Shown: in pieces, positions 1 through 8,843 of the stretch | Position numbering within the stretch: position 1 is the first letter of the stretch | Layout of the letters: every line of letters begins with the position of its first letter | Assembly (NCBI GenBank): GCA_002315435.1 | Contig: DCFW01000038.1 | Span: 12,787 to 76,786, forward strand | Direction of reading: 5' to 3' | Length of the DNA stretch: 64,000 nucleotides | DNA from: Bacteroidales bacterium UBA1794 | GTDB taxonomy: Bacteria > Bacteroidota > Bacteroidia > Bacteroidales > Bacteroidaceae | Translations under genes and position numbers: made by a program | The notes under the pieces: model-generated | The model's database searches: none | What the model was told of the DNA's origin: nothing | Seen by the model: the letters and a program-made list of their open reading frames with translations, nothing else

Positions 1-1315
1 TGTCAAGAAATTCTTTCAATTCCGATACAGGCAGGCGACACAATTCGGAGATGGAACGACCGCCGACTTTGACGTATCCGGCTTCTTTCTTCAAACGTGA
101 TCCATGACATTCGGGACAATCCGTTTTGCCACGATAGCGAGCCAGCATGACACGAAACTGAATCTTGTACTGATTTTCGCGTAACATCTCAAAGAATGCA
201 TCGATGCAAGGCAAATGTTTATCCTTGGGATCACCATGCCAAAGAAGATTCTGTTGCTCCTCTGTCAAGTTGTAATACGGTTCAAATACCGGAAAATTAT
301 ATTTTTTTGCACGACGGATAAAATCTTCTTTCCACTCCTTCATCTTTTCACCGCGCCAGCACACGACTGCTCCATCATAGACGCTAAGCGCTCTATTGGG
401 TATCACCAACATACGATCAACGCCGACAACTCTTCCGAATCCTTCGCAAACAGGACATGCGCCCATAGGCGAATTAAAACTGAACAACTGTTCCGAGGGT
501 TCTTCAAAGGTGATGCCATCTGCTTCAAAGTTCTTGCTGAATGAATAAAACGGCTGCGAATCCTCTAATACGAAGCGTAAAAAGCAAACACCGTTCCCTT
601 CAAAAAAAGCAGTCTCCACTGAATCTGTCAAACGGCTTACAGCATCATGTGCGCTGTCTACCGTCATACGGTCTATCAACAAATAGATTTCTTTTGCCAC
701 CAGCTCCTGATCCGCATCAACAAGATCGTTGATACGAATCGTTTCACCGTCTACTTCGAGGCGGGCATATCCATGTTTCAGCAGTGCTGACAAATACTCT
801 ACGGATACATGATACTTGCCGTCACCGGCCGGTTCTTGATCGCGCAAAGATGCCATTATCATAAACCGCGTACCTTGCGGATAAGTAAATACGCATTTGA
901 CCACATCCTTCACATCGTGCTTCTTCACAACCTCTCCCGAAACCGGTGAAAAAGTTTGTCCGATACGTGCAAAAAGAAGGCAAAGATAGGAATATATTTC
1001 AGTGGTAGTACCCACGGTTGAACGAGGATTGCGACTATTGACTTTCTGCTCGATGGCAATGGCCGGCGGCAATCCTTTTATAAAATCGCATTCAGGCTTA
1101 CTCATACGGCCTAAAAACTGTCGGGCATAACTATTCAAACTCTCTACATACCTCCGCTGTCCTTCAGCATAAAGAGTATCAAAAGCCAACGAAGATTTTC
1201 CAGATCCAGAAAGGCCGGTAACCACGATTAATTTGTTGCGGGGTATATCTACATCAACATTTTTTAGATTATTGACCCTCGCCCCTTTAACACAAATATA
1301 TTTACCTTGTGACAT
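1..1315 (-). CDS. uvrA: Excinuclease ABC subunit A (N-terminal part, cut by the window edge)
   Basis: UvrA is the damage-sensing ATPase of nucleotide excision repair; it loads UvrB at lesions. About 438 N-terminal residues are present and the frame stays open to base 1, so the gene is partial only because the window ends. The start at 1315 gives a typical UvrA N-terminus (MSQGKYICVKGARVNNLKN) followed by the first Walker A motif, GLSGSGKSSLAFDTL. Further on are the UvrA-typical RQFLGRM stretch and two CxxC pairs (CPVC and CPEC) that fit the UvrA zinc module. It is divergent from purL and the two share a 95-bp spacer. Bacteroides often carry two UvrA paralogs and which one this is cannot be decided from the fragment. 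Confidence 0.95.
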   Translation of the reverse strand, partial: MSQGKYICVKGARVNNLKNVDVDIPRNKLIVVTGLSGSGKSSLAFDTLYAEGQRRYVESLNSYARQFLGRMSKPECDFIKGLPPAIAIEQKVNSRNPRSTVGTTTEIYSYLCLLFARIGQTFSPVSGEVVKKHDVKDVVKCVFTYPQGTRFMIMASLRDQEPAGDGKYHVSVEYLSALLKHGYARLEVDGETIRINDLVDADQELVAKEIYLLIDRMTVDSAHDAVSRLTDSVETAFFEGNGVCFLRFVLEDSQPFYSFSKNFEADGITFEEPSEQLFSFNSPMGACPVCEGFGRVVGVDRMLVIPNRALSVYDGAVVCWRGEKMKEWKEDFIRRAKKYNFPVFEPYYNLTEEQQNLLWHGDPKDKHLPCIDAFFEMLRENQYKIQFRVMLARYRGKTDCPECHGSRLKKEAGYVKVGGRSISELCRLPVSELKEFLD

Positions 1316-1332
1316 GATATTTATCAAATTAG

Positions 1333-1364
1333 TTTGCAAAGGTAACCAATTTCACTTATCTTTG
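1333..1364 (+). promoter_or_regulatory. Bacteroidetes-type promoter for purL
   Basis: TTTG at 1333-1336, a 20-bp spacer and TATCTTTG at 1357-1364 match the Bacteroidetes consensus TTTG-N19/20-TAnnTTTG. It lies 47 bp before purL. On the opposite strand TACCTTTG (complement of 1337-1344) could be the -7 element of uvrA, so the two promoters may overlap. Confidence 0.55.
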
Positions 1365-1410
1365 TACGCATTATAGAAGATAAATTCAACTTTATAACGA
1401 TAAAAAGGAT

Positions 1411-4400
1411 ATGATTTCATTTTTCAGAACAGCTTCGCAGAGCGTGGTAGCGGTAGAAATCGATCACGAATTGCATTCTGATGACATTAAAAAACTTAGG
1501 TGGCTTTTTGGCGAAGCCACTGTAGAGAGTGAAGACAATCTACATGGTTGCTTTGTCGGGCCTCGGCGCGAGATGATAACCCCATGGAGTACGAATGCCG
1601 TAGAGATCACACAAAATATGGATCTTTGCGGCATTTCTCGTATAGAGGAGTATTTTCCCGTAAAAGACGAGGATGCAGAACGCGATCCGATGCTACAACG
1701 CATGTACAAGGGACTTGATCAACAAGTGTTCACAACCAACCGTCAACCGGAACCGATTGTGCACATTGAGGATCTGGCTGCTTATAACGAGAAAGAGGGA
1801 TTGGCTCTTTCGAAAGAAGAAATGGATTACCTCTACAAGATGGAGAAGGATCTGGGACGCAAACTCACCGACTCGGAAGTGTTCGGCTTTGCACAAATCA
1901 ATTCAGAGCATTGTCGCCACAAGATTTTCGGAGGTACATTTATTATCGACGGTGAAGAGAAGGAATCTTCTTTGTTCCAGATGATAAAGAAAACCACTCA
2001 AGAGAACCCGAATAAAATCATATCTGCATATGCTGATAATGTGGCTTTTGCTGAGGGACCGGTTGTAGAACAATTTGCTCCGGCTGATCAATCAAAACCT
2101 GATTATTTTCGCATCAAAGATATAAAAAGTGTGATCTCATTGAAAGCTGAGACACACAACTTCCCTACTACAGTGGAACCGTTTAACGGTGCTGCTACCG
2201 GTACAGGTGGAGAAATTCGCGACCGTATGGGCGGTGGTGTAGGTTCTGAACCTATTGCCGGATCGGCTGTATACATGACGTCTTATCCTCGTACGGACGG
2301 TGAACGTGAATGGGAAGATATTTTACCTGTGCGTAAATGGCTTTACCAAACTCCTGAACAAATTCTTATCAAGGCATCAAACGGTGCATCTGATTTTGGA
2401 AATAAATTCGGTCAACCTCTTATCGTTGGTTCATTACTAACCTTCGAGCATCAGGAAAACAACGAAACTTACGGCTATGACAAAGTGATCATGCTTGCCG
2501 GAGGTGTGGGAATGGGTACTAAACGTGACTACAAAAAAGGTACACCTGAAAAGGGTAACAAAGTTGTAGTGATGGGTGGTGACAATTATCGCATCGGCTT
2601 GGGCGGTGGCTCCGTATCATCTGTTGATACCGGTCGCTACAGTACCGGCGTGGAGTTGAATGCTGTACAACGTGCCAACCCTGAAATGCAAAAGCGTGTA
2701 TACAATGTGATTCGTGCTCTTTGTGAAGAGGATGAAAATCCGGTTGTGTCTGTACACGACCACGGTTCTGCCGGACACGTCAACTGTTTGTCTGAATTGG
2801 TAGAAGATTGTGGTGGAGTGATTGATATGGGCAAACTGCCTGTTGGAGATAAAACTTTGTCTGCCAAAGAAATCATCGCCAATGAATCGCAAGAACGCAT
2901 GGGATTGCTGATTAAAGAAGAAGCAATAGAACATGTAAAAAATATAGCTGAACGCGAACGTGCTCCGATGTATGTGGTAGGTGAAACTACCGGTGATGCC
3001 CGCTTTGCTTTTGAGCAAACTGATGGCATACGTCCATTTGACTTAAGTGTCAGTCAAATGTTCGGGTCGTCTCCCAAAACAATCATGAAAGATACCACTG
3101 TAGTTCGCCATTATGAGGATGTAACTTACGATGTGGCTAATCTTCAAGATTATCTCAAACGCGTACTTCAACTTGAAGCCGTTGCTTGTAAAGATTGGTT
3201 GACCAACAAGGTAGACCGTTCGGTTTCAGGACGTATCGCACGCCAACAAGGTCAAGGTGAAATACAATTACCTTTGAGCGACTGTGGTGTAGTTACTTTG
3301 GATTATCGCGGGAAAAAAGGTATCGCCTCTTCTTTGGGACATGCTCCTCAAGCTGGTTTGGCTTCACCCGAAGCCGGTTCTGTATTATCTGTTGCAGAAG
3401 CTCTTACCAACATTGTATGGGCTCCAATGGCTGAAGGACTTGAAAGTATTTCTCTTTCTGCCAATTGGATGTGGCCTTGCCGCTCACAAGAGGGAGAAGA
3501 TGCACGTCTATACACTGCGGTGAAAGCATTGAGTGACTTCTGTCTGGCTTTGGGCGTAAATGTACCTACAGGAAAAGATTCACTTTCAATGACACAACAA
3601 TATCCCGATGGCAGCAAGATTATTGCTCCGGGGACAGTGATTGTATCAGCCGGAGGTGAAGTTTCAGACGTGAAGAAAGTAATTTCACCCGTCCTTGTAA
3701 ATGATCCTGACAGTTATTTGCTTCATATAGATTTCAGCTTTGACAAGCTTCGCTTAGGTGGTTCTGCATTCGCACAATCCCAAGGGAAAATAGGTAGTGA
3801 TGTACCTACGGTACAAAACCCTGAATATTTCCGTGATGCTTTCTTAGCAGTTCAAGAATTAATAGAAAAGGGACTTATCCTTGCCGGGCACGATATTTCA
3901 GCAGGTGGCTTGATTACTACTTTACTTGAAATGTGCTTTGCCAATAACGAAGGCGGTATGGAGATAAATCTTGACGGATTCAATGAAGAGGATCTAATCA
4001 AAATATTATTTGCCGAGAACCCCGGTATTGTTATTCAGGTAAGACAAAAAGCGCCCGTTACTAAGTTCTTGGATGATGCCGGCATCGGATATGTAATGAT
4101 TGGCCATCCAACTGAGGAACGCCATATTCTGGCAGAAAAAGAGGGTGTTGCTTATCAATTCGGTATTGATTATTTGCGCGATGTATGGTATGAATCATCT
4201 TACCTGCTGGATAGCAAACAATCACTGAACGGATGTGCAAAAGCACGTTTCGAGAACTATAAAGAACAACCTGTTGAGTTTGTATTCCCAAAAAGCTTTA
4301 CAGGTAAATTCACACAATACGGCATTTCACCGGATCGTCGCACACCTAGCAATAGCAAAGCGGCTATCATTCGTGAAAAAGGAACCAACGGCGAACGCGA

Positions 4401-5109
4401 AATGGCTTACTCGCTATATCTTGCCGGCTTTGATGTGAAAGATGTGACCATGACGGACCTTATTAGCGGACGTGAAGATCTCACCGATGTGAATATGATT
4501 GTATTCTGCGGAGGATTCTCAAACAGTGACGTACTTGGTTCTGCCAAAGGTTGGGCAGGTGGATTCTTATTCAATCCTAAAGCCAAAGATGCTCTTGACA
4601 AATTCTATGCTCGCGAAGATACCCTTTCATTAGGTATTTGCAACGGTTGCCAATTAATGATGGAATTGGAACTGATCAACAATCCTAAAATGAAAGAGAA
4701 ATCACACATGGAGCACAACAAATCACACAAATTTGAATCTTCATACTTGTCATTGGTGATCCCCACCAATCAAAGTGTCATGTTCGGTTCACTCAGCGGT
4801 TGCAAAATCGGCGCTTGGGTGGCACACGGTGAAGGACGTTTCGTATTACCATACGATCAAATGATGTATAACGTAGTTGCCAAGTACAACTATGATGAAT
4901 ATCCCGGAAATCCTAACGGTAGTGACTATTCCGTAGCTGCACTATCCAGCGATAACGGTCGTCATTTGGCAATGATGCCTCACCTTGAACGTGCGATCTT
5001 CCCATGGCAAAATGCTACTTATCCGGCTAACCGTAAAGCCGATGATATCACACCATGGATTGAGGCATTCGTAAATGCACGCAAGTGGGTGGAAGCACAC
5101 AAAAAATAA
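1411..5109 (+). CDS. purL: Phosphoribosylformylglycinamidine synthase, large single-chain form
   Basis: This enzyme performs the fourth step of de novo purine synthesis, converting FGAR, glutamine and ATP to FGAM in the cytoplasm. At 1232 residues it is the long one-chain PurL found in proteobacteria and Bacteroidetes, not the split PurS/PurL/PurQ form. The order seen is an N-terminal PurS-like part, a linker, two AIRS-type synthetase halves (GGGVGSEP, and SAGG repeats around residue 830) and a C-terminal class I glutaminase. The glutaminase nucleophile is in GICNGCQ (about Cys1076) and AHGEGRF follows downstream. The gene is monocistronic, with a promoter of its own and a strong terminator directly after it. 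Confidence 0.98.
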   Translation: MISFFRTASQSVVAVEIDHELHSDDIKKLRWLFGEATVESEDNLHGCFVGPRREMITPWSTNAVEITQNMDLCGISRIEEYFPVKDEDAERDPMLQRMYKGLDQQVFTTNRQPEPIVHIEDLAAYNEKEGLALSKEEMDYLYKMEKDLGRKLTDSEVFGFAQINSEHCRHKIFGGTFIIDGEEKESSLFQMIKKTTQENPNKIISAYADNVAFAEGPVVEQFAPADQSKPDYFRIKDIKSVISLKAETHNFPTTVEPFNGAATGTGGEIRDRMGGGVGSEPIAGSAVYMTSYPRTDGEREWEDILPVRKWLYQTPEQILIKASNGASDFGNKFGQPLIVGSLLTFEHQENNETYGYDKVIMLAGGVGMGTKRDYKKGTPEKGNKVVVMGGDNYRIGLGGGSVSSVDTGRYSTGVELNAVQRANPEMQKRVYNVIRALCEEDENPVVSVHDHGSAGHVNCLSELVEDCGGVIDMGKLPVGDKTLSAKEIIANESQERMGLLIKEEAIEHVKNIAERERAPMYVVGETTGDARFAFEQTDGIRPFDLSVSQMFGSSPKTIMKDTTVVRHYEDVTYDVANLQDYLKRVLQLEAVACKDWLTNKVDRSVSGRIARQQGQGEIQLPLSDCGVVTLDYRGKKGIASSLGHAPQAGLASPEAGSVLSVAEALTNIVWAPMAEGLESISLSANWMWPCRSQEGEDARLYTAVKALSDFCLALGVNVPTGKDSLSMTQQYPDGSKIIAPGTVIVSAGGEVSDVKKVISPVLVNDPDSYLLHIDFSFDKLRLGGSAFAQSQGKIGSDVPTVQNPEYFRDAFLAVQELIEKGLILAGHDISAGGLITTLLEMCFANNEGGMEINLDGFNEEDLIKILFAENPGIVIQVRQKAPVTKFLDDAGIGYVMIGHPTEERHILAEKEGVAYQFGIDYLRDVWYESSYLLDSKQSLNGCAKARFENYKEQPVEFVFPKSFTGKFTQYGISPDRRTPSNSKAAIIREKGTNGEREMAYSLYLAGFDVKDVTMTDLISGREDLTDVNMIVFCGGFSNSDVLGSAKGWAGGFLFNPKAKDALDKFYAREDTLSLGICNGCQLMMELELINNPKMKEKSHMEHNKSHKFESSYLSLVIPTNQSVMFGSLSGCKIGAWVAHGEGRFVLPYDQMMYNVVAKYNYDEYPGNPNGSDYSVAALSSDNGRHLAMMPHLERAIFPWQNATYPANRKADDITPWIEAFVNARKWVEAHKK

Positions 5110-5130
5110 GACTATTACTTCATAGTCTGC

Positions 5131-5170
5131 AAAAATCCCCCTCTTTTTAAATACAAGAGGGGGATTTTTA
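5131..5170. terminator. Bidirectional intrinsic terminator
   Basis: AAAAATCCCCCTCTT pairs with AAGAGGGGGATTTTT around a 10-base loop. It is T-rich on both strands, between the convergent purL and the LytTR regulator gene. Confidence 0.85.
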
Positions 5171-5227
5171 TAAAAAAAGATCGCTACAAAATTGCAACGA
5201 TCTGATATAACTTTATAAGAACGATCA

Positions 5228-5938
5228 TTATTTCAAGCTACACTTATCAAGATATTGATAAAATCTCTCTTTATATTGATCTCCAACCGGAATATATACA
5301 TCTTTACCATAGACAATCCTATTCCGTGATATTTCCGTAATTTTTGCCAAGTTCACAATATATGAGCGATGCACACGCATAAAACGATCAATGGGTAAAC
5401 GCTCTTCCAGAGATTTCATGCTCAGCAATGTCATCACCGGTTTGTCGTTTTCGAGGTAAATTCTTACATACTCATTTTGACTTTCAATATAAGTGATATC
5501 ATTCACATTCAGACGAATAGTCTTGTATCCGCTCTTTACAAATATGACATTGTCGGTATCAATCTCATCTTTCGCTCCGTGAACCAATTCATATTGCCGC
5601 AAAGCCTTATTCACCGATTGCAAAAAATCATTATAACTAAATGGCTTCAACAAATAATCCAAAGCACCAACTTTAAATCCATCCAATGCATATTCAGAGT
5701 AAGCTGTAGTAAAGATAATAATAGGTTTGTTTGTAAGTGATTTCACAAAATCCAACCCATTCAGATCAGGCATATTAATGTCCACAAATACCAAATCGAC
5801 AGATTCGGCAACCAGTGTGTCAATCGCCTCAAGTGGACTGTGACAAGCTTTAACCAATTCCAAAAAAGGAGTTTTCTCTATGTAGCCGGTTAATTTTTTT
5901 AACGCCAACGGCTCGTCGTCTATTGCTATACATTTCAT
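5228..5938 (-). CDS. LytTR-type response regulator
   Basis: This is a cytoplasmic DNA-binding regulator paired with the kinase gene immediately upstream, which it overlaps by 4 bp (ATGA). Residues 1-120 form a receiver domain with the acidic pair at D7-D8, the phospho-acceptor Asp53 in VFVDINMPD and a conserved lysine in LLKPF. Residues 135-235 form a LytTR DNA-binding domain, seen in the IESQNEYVRIY and FMRVHRSYIVN stretches. The 236-residue length is normal for the AgrA/AlgR/LytR type. The operon also contains the DUF2490 gene. The target genes and signal cannot be inferred from the window. Confidence 0.93.
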   Translation of the reverse strand: MKCIAIDDEPLALKKLTGYIEKTPFLELVKACHSPLEAIDTLVAESVDLVFVDINMPDLNGLDFVKSLTNKPIIIFTTAYSEYALDGFKVGALDYLLKPFSYNDFLQSVNKALRQYELVHGAKDEIDTDNVIFVKSGYKTIRLNVNDITYIESQNEYVRIYLENDKPVMTLLSMKSLEERLPIDRFMRVHRSYIVNLAKITEISRNRIVYGKDVYIPVGDQYKERFYQYLDKCSLK

Positions 5939-7155
5939 GTTTCAAAGGGTATTATCAAAATTACACTAAATTGATTATCTTTTTTCACAATATCAAGTGA
6001 ATAATTCTCTTTATAAATTAAATCAAGGCGCTTGCGTGTATTTTCAATACCAATGCCACCTTCCTCTTTCACCGTTTCTTTAAAGCAACTGTTTAAAACA
6101 GAAAAGTAAACATTGTCGATCCCTGGTTTAATTGATATATGTATGAACGAAGGATGCTGATAACTGACTCCGTGCTTAAATGCATTTTCTACAAACGAAA
6201 CAGAAAGCATCGGTGGTATCAGTACATCCGGAACATCTTCCGGAATATCAAGTTTTAAATCCAACTCGTCTGTATAACGAATACTCATTAAAGCTACATA
6301 ACTACGCAAGAAATCAAGCTCACGTTTCAATGGTAGCTTTTCGCTATTGCTTTCATAAAGTACATACCTCATCAATTTCGACAACTCAATCAAAACTTCT
6401 TTGGCTTGCTCTGTATCAACATCAATCAACGCATGAATATTATTCAACGTATTCATAAAGAAATGCGGATTAATCTGATCTTTTAAATTCACAAGTTGAG
6501 TTCGAAGGTTTTCTTTCTCCATCTCTTTCAACTGCCGCTCATCCCGAACTGATTTGAAAAGCAACTTCACTGCAATATTACATCCCAAAATCAATAAAGC
6601 CAACATCGCGTTTCCCCAAAATGGGACAAAAAGAGGATGAGGTTCCCAAAAACCTCGAGGCGAAGGCTCATCTCTAAATTCATTAAATTTATCCATCCCC
6701 CCACGCTTAGGGAATCTTTCGTCCATATCACTCAAAGGACGCAGTGACTGATTATCAATTTCTTGTCTACCAAAGCGCCATAATCGTTGATCTTTTTCTT
6801 GCTGATCAAAATCTTGATGATAAAGTCTTCGCATATCCATCAATTCAGGTGAAACATGGTCTTTCATCAAGACATGAAAGGAAACAAACATCAGACAAAC
6901 GATGGTCAACAATGTCAGCACGTAGTACATCCATTTATGGTATTTACGTACTAGTAAAGGAAACAGGAAATAGTTATTTAACAGAAACAACAAAATGAAT
7001 GGGCACATTTTTATCCATGAATGGTACACAATCGTCCATCGGAAAATGCGAAAATGCATGTAATCATAATTAAGAACAGGCATTAAAATAACAATAGCCC
7101 ATATTATCAGATATATGCCATTTTCTAAATATGTTTGCGCCCTCTCACGTGTCAT
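5935..7155 (-). CDS. LytS-type sensor histidine kinase (His_kinase family)
   Basis: This inner-membrane sensor kinase would phosphorylate the adjacent LytTR regulator. The N-terminus has hydrophobic helices around residues 13-30, 45-65 and 78-96. A charged extracytoplasmic loop rich in Arg, Asp and Pro follows (about 100-175), then another helix near 185-200. The catalytic part belongs to the His_kinase (LytS/YehU) family: the phospho-acceptor lies in QINPHFFMNTLNNIH and the ATPase in ENAFKHGV with GIGIENTRKRL near the C-terminus. The gene starts 15 bp after the DUF2490 stop and overlaps its regulator by 4 bp, so the three are probably one transcript. The loop sequence is not one I recognise. 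Confidence 0.92.
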   Translation of the reverse strand: MTRERAQTYLENGIYLIIWAIVILMPVLNYDYMHFRIFRWTIVYHSWIKMCPFILLFLLNNYFLFPLLVRKYHKWMYYVLTLLTIVCLMFVSFHVLMKDHVSPELMDMRRLYHQDFDQQEKDQRLWRFGRQEIDNQSLRPLSDMDERFPKRGGMDKFNEFRDEPSPRGFWEPHPLFVPFWGNAMLALLILGCNIAVKLLFKSVRDERQLKEMEKENLRTQLVNLKDQINPHFFMNTLNNIHALIDVDTEQAKEVLIELSKLMRYVLYESNSEKLPLKRELDFLRSYVALMSIRYTDELDLKLDIPEDVPDVLIPPMLSVSFVENAFKHGVSYQHPSFIHISIKPGIDNVYFSVLNSCFKETVKEEGGIGIENTRKRLDLIYKENYSLDIVKKDNQFSVILIIPFET

Positions 7156-7170
7156 GTGCTACGGCACAAA

Positions 7171-7905
7171 TTAAAAACTCAAAGAATACTTAATGCCTAT
7201 ATAATGGCGGCCATCATAACTACCGTTCTCAATATCATATTTCCATTCCAAATGTTTATCCAAAAAAGCATCATAACGATAATAGATCTTCACATTACTA
7301 TGTTTACTCAAACGCATATTGGTACCTAATTGAAAACGCAACTTCTCCGTATCGTTATTTGAAGGATTGTTCAATGGATTAAATGCCTCAAGACTAGCAA
7401 ACGGTTGCCATTTCTTGTCCATACTATAGTCTGCTTCCAAACGACTACGCAAAACTCTTTGAGGATTAATGCGATTTCGAGTTACTCTTGTTACGACTCC
7501 GTCGGTATAGGTCTGTTGATAAGTTTCTCTTAAAGAAAATAACCACTTATCACGTTGAATATGTCCATCCAAATAGACTCCCCAACGATCGCGTTTTTCC
7601 CATCCTGTATTGGTAGCATTATCGCTACCTGTCCGGTGGAAATTTACTCTGTCATAGGCACCACCCGCCGTGAAATAAGTATTCAACTTGTAATCCAATC
7701 CCACCGTTGTAGTGAAACGCTCAGGTGAGCCAAAATTCTCACGAGTTCGCCATTCTCCTTGGACTGAAAGATTTATTTTTTTACCAATATTCTTATTAAA
7801 TTCAGCCCCGACAATAGAACCGATATCTTGTTGTGCTTTTGCCCCAAGAGGGAAAATTAAAAGAGAGACCAAAGCCAGCACGACCGACAAATTTATCCTT
7901 TTCAT
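7171..7905 (-). CDS. DUF2490 family outer-membrane protein
   Basis: This is a 244-residue exported protein of the DUF2490 family, predicted to form a beta-barrel in the outer membrane. Residues 1-24 are a classical signal peptide with cleavage near AKA-QQ. The rest alternates aromatic and polar residues as barrel strands do, and it ends in a terminal aromatic (KYSLSF). Its function is unknown. It is the first gene of a probable operon with the LytS-type kinase and LytTR regulator and may be their sensory partner or target, which is inference. A TACTTTTG element on the minus strand (complement of 7954-7961) with TTTG 21 bp upstream is a plausible promoter. Confidence 0.85.
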   Translation of the reverse strand: MKRINLSVVLALVSLLIFPLGAKAQQDIGSIVGAEFNKNIGKKINLSVQGEWRTRENFGSPERFTTTVGLDYKLNTYFTAGGAYDRVNFHRTGSDNATNTGWEKRDRWGVYLDGHIQRDKWLFSLRETYQQTYTDGVVTRVTRNRINPQRVLRSRLEADYSMDKKWQPFASLEAFNPLNNPSNNDTEKLRFQLGTNMRLSKHSNVKIYYRYDAFLDKHLEWKYDIENGSYDGRHYIGIKYSLSF

Positions 7906-8401
7906 TAGTATAAATATTTTATGTGATACAATTTTTTAAGTGATATAATAAGGCAAAAGTATAAAATAATATTCAATAACTACAAATCATTCGTCTACTT
8001 TAGGCAAATTTGTCAATTAATGAGCATAATTACCATACAAGAAGACTAAAAGACAGAGACTTATCATTTCACAACTGTCCTCTTACATAACGAATGGATT
8101 CACGGTCTACTATGAACACATGGAATCCTATAGACTTCATCCAGAGGAATGAATGCTATTTAAAAATTGGGTTGTATCACTACAGAATAATTTTTATGAA
8201 GAGAAATAAATTGCTAAGAAGAATACATATAATGAAAGATGCAGTATTCAAGAAACATTGAGTTCTTTAATGCTGCATCTTCATCATGAATGAGAAAGAA
8301 ATAATCAGATATACCCAATTAGTAATCTAATTAACGAGATTCCCAGGAAAATATAATAAAATAAGGCTAGAGTACGTTTAAATATTTTTAATAAGATTTT
8401 T
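7906..8401. other. Gene-free interval
   Basis: Apart from the probable DUF2490 promoter at 7954-7986, about 400 bp of AT-rich sequence holds no open frame with coding character, no RNA gene I recognise and no convincing hairpin. Confidence 0.5.
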
Positions 8402-8436
8402 CATAATTTGCTCCTCACTTTAAGGAACAAATTATG
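8402..8436. repeat. Inverted repeat just after the small secreted peptide gene
   Basis: CATAATTTGCTCCT at 8402-8415 pairs with AGGAACAAATTATG at 8423-8436 (one G-U type mismatch) around a 7-base loop. It begins 6 bp past the stop of the 67-codon gene. There is no T-run on either side, so it may be an mRNA 3' stabilising stem or a weak terminator. Confidence 0.55.
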
Positions 8437-8441
8437 GAAAC

Positions 8442-8645
8442 TTATTTCTTTTTGGTAGAATCCGGTGGAGTCTCAACTGGTATTTTTGCTGTATCACCAG
8501 GCACTACACTATCAGTTCTATTTACTTTATTTCCGTCAAGAGTACTATTTGTACATTTTGCAACATTTGCGACATTTGCATGTATCAAGGCTGAGCCTCC
8601 ACAAGCAAAGACAAATAATCCGACAATAAAAAATAACTTTTTCAT
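8442..8645 (-). CDS. Small secreted peptide, 67 residues, function unknown
   Basis: I do not recognise a family. The protein starts with a good signal peptide (positively charged MKK, hydrophobic core to about residue 17, small residues SALIHANVA) and then gives a mature part of about 43 polar residues rich in Thr, Asp, Pro and Lys, ending PPDSTKKK. A Cys at residue 15 lies in the hydrophobic core, so a lipoprotein is possible but the lipobox is poor. The frame is favoured over an overlapping plus-strand frame because of the signal peptide, the position of a sigma54-type promoter 44-60 bp upstream and a stem after the stop. The NtrC-type regulator gene lies directly upstream in the same orientation, so it may be that regulator's target. 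Confidence 0.65.
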   Translation of the reverse strand: MKKLFFIVGLFVFACGGSALIHANVANVAKCTNSTLDGNKVNRTDSVVPGDTAKIPVETPPDSTKKK

Positions 8646-8697
8646 AACTTATTATTTTTAATATTAATATTCAAGTTGTTGTCTTACCATAAGTATA

Positions 8698-8716
8698 AAG
8701 CAAGTTACATACCAAA
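8698..8716 (-). promoter_or_regulatory. Sigma54 (RpoN) promoter for the small secreted peptide
   Basis: Reading the minus strand, TTGGTATGTAACTTGCT fits the sigma54 consensus TGGCACG-N4-TTGCW: GG and GC are separated by exactly 10 bases. The expected start of transcription is about 40 bases before the ATG at 8645. A sigma54 activator gene lies next door. Confidence 0.65.
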
Positions 8717-8807
8717 GTGGCACGATGGTCATTATCAACTACAAATCAGACAGTTACAAAACAAGGGAAGGAATGGTATTGTGGAAAAGTGTAGAAAAAG
8801 TTGTACA

Positions 8808-8830
8808 AAGTGTGGAATGATTCCACACTT
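8808..8830. promoter_or_regulatory. Perfect palindrome, probable activator binding site (UAS)
   Basis: Arms AAGTGTGGAA (8808-8817) and TTCCACACTT (8821-8830) flank a 3-base centre. The palindrome sits about 95-115 bp upstream of the sigma54 promoter, the usual enhancer distance, and just past the stop codon of the NtrC-type gene. A half-site-like GTGGAAAAGTGTAGAA lies nearer the promoter at 8781-8796. Confidence 0.6.
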
Positions 8831-8843
8831 ATAAAGTAAATGA

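Noticed and set aside
215..732. Two plus-strand open frames near the left edge
   Set aside because: They lie inside uvrA on the other strand, which has clear UvrA motifs through this stretch, and their own sequences have no coding character.
8434..8661. A 75-codon plus-strand frame opposite the small secreted peptide
   Set aside because: The minus-strand frame has a proper signal peptide, a sigma54 promoter and a 3' stem; the plus-strand frame has none of these.
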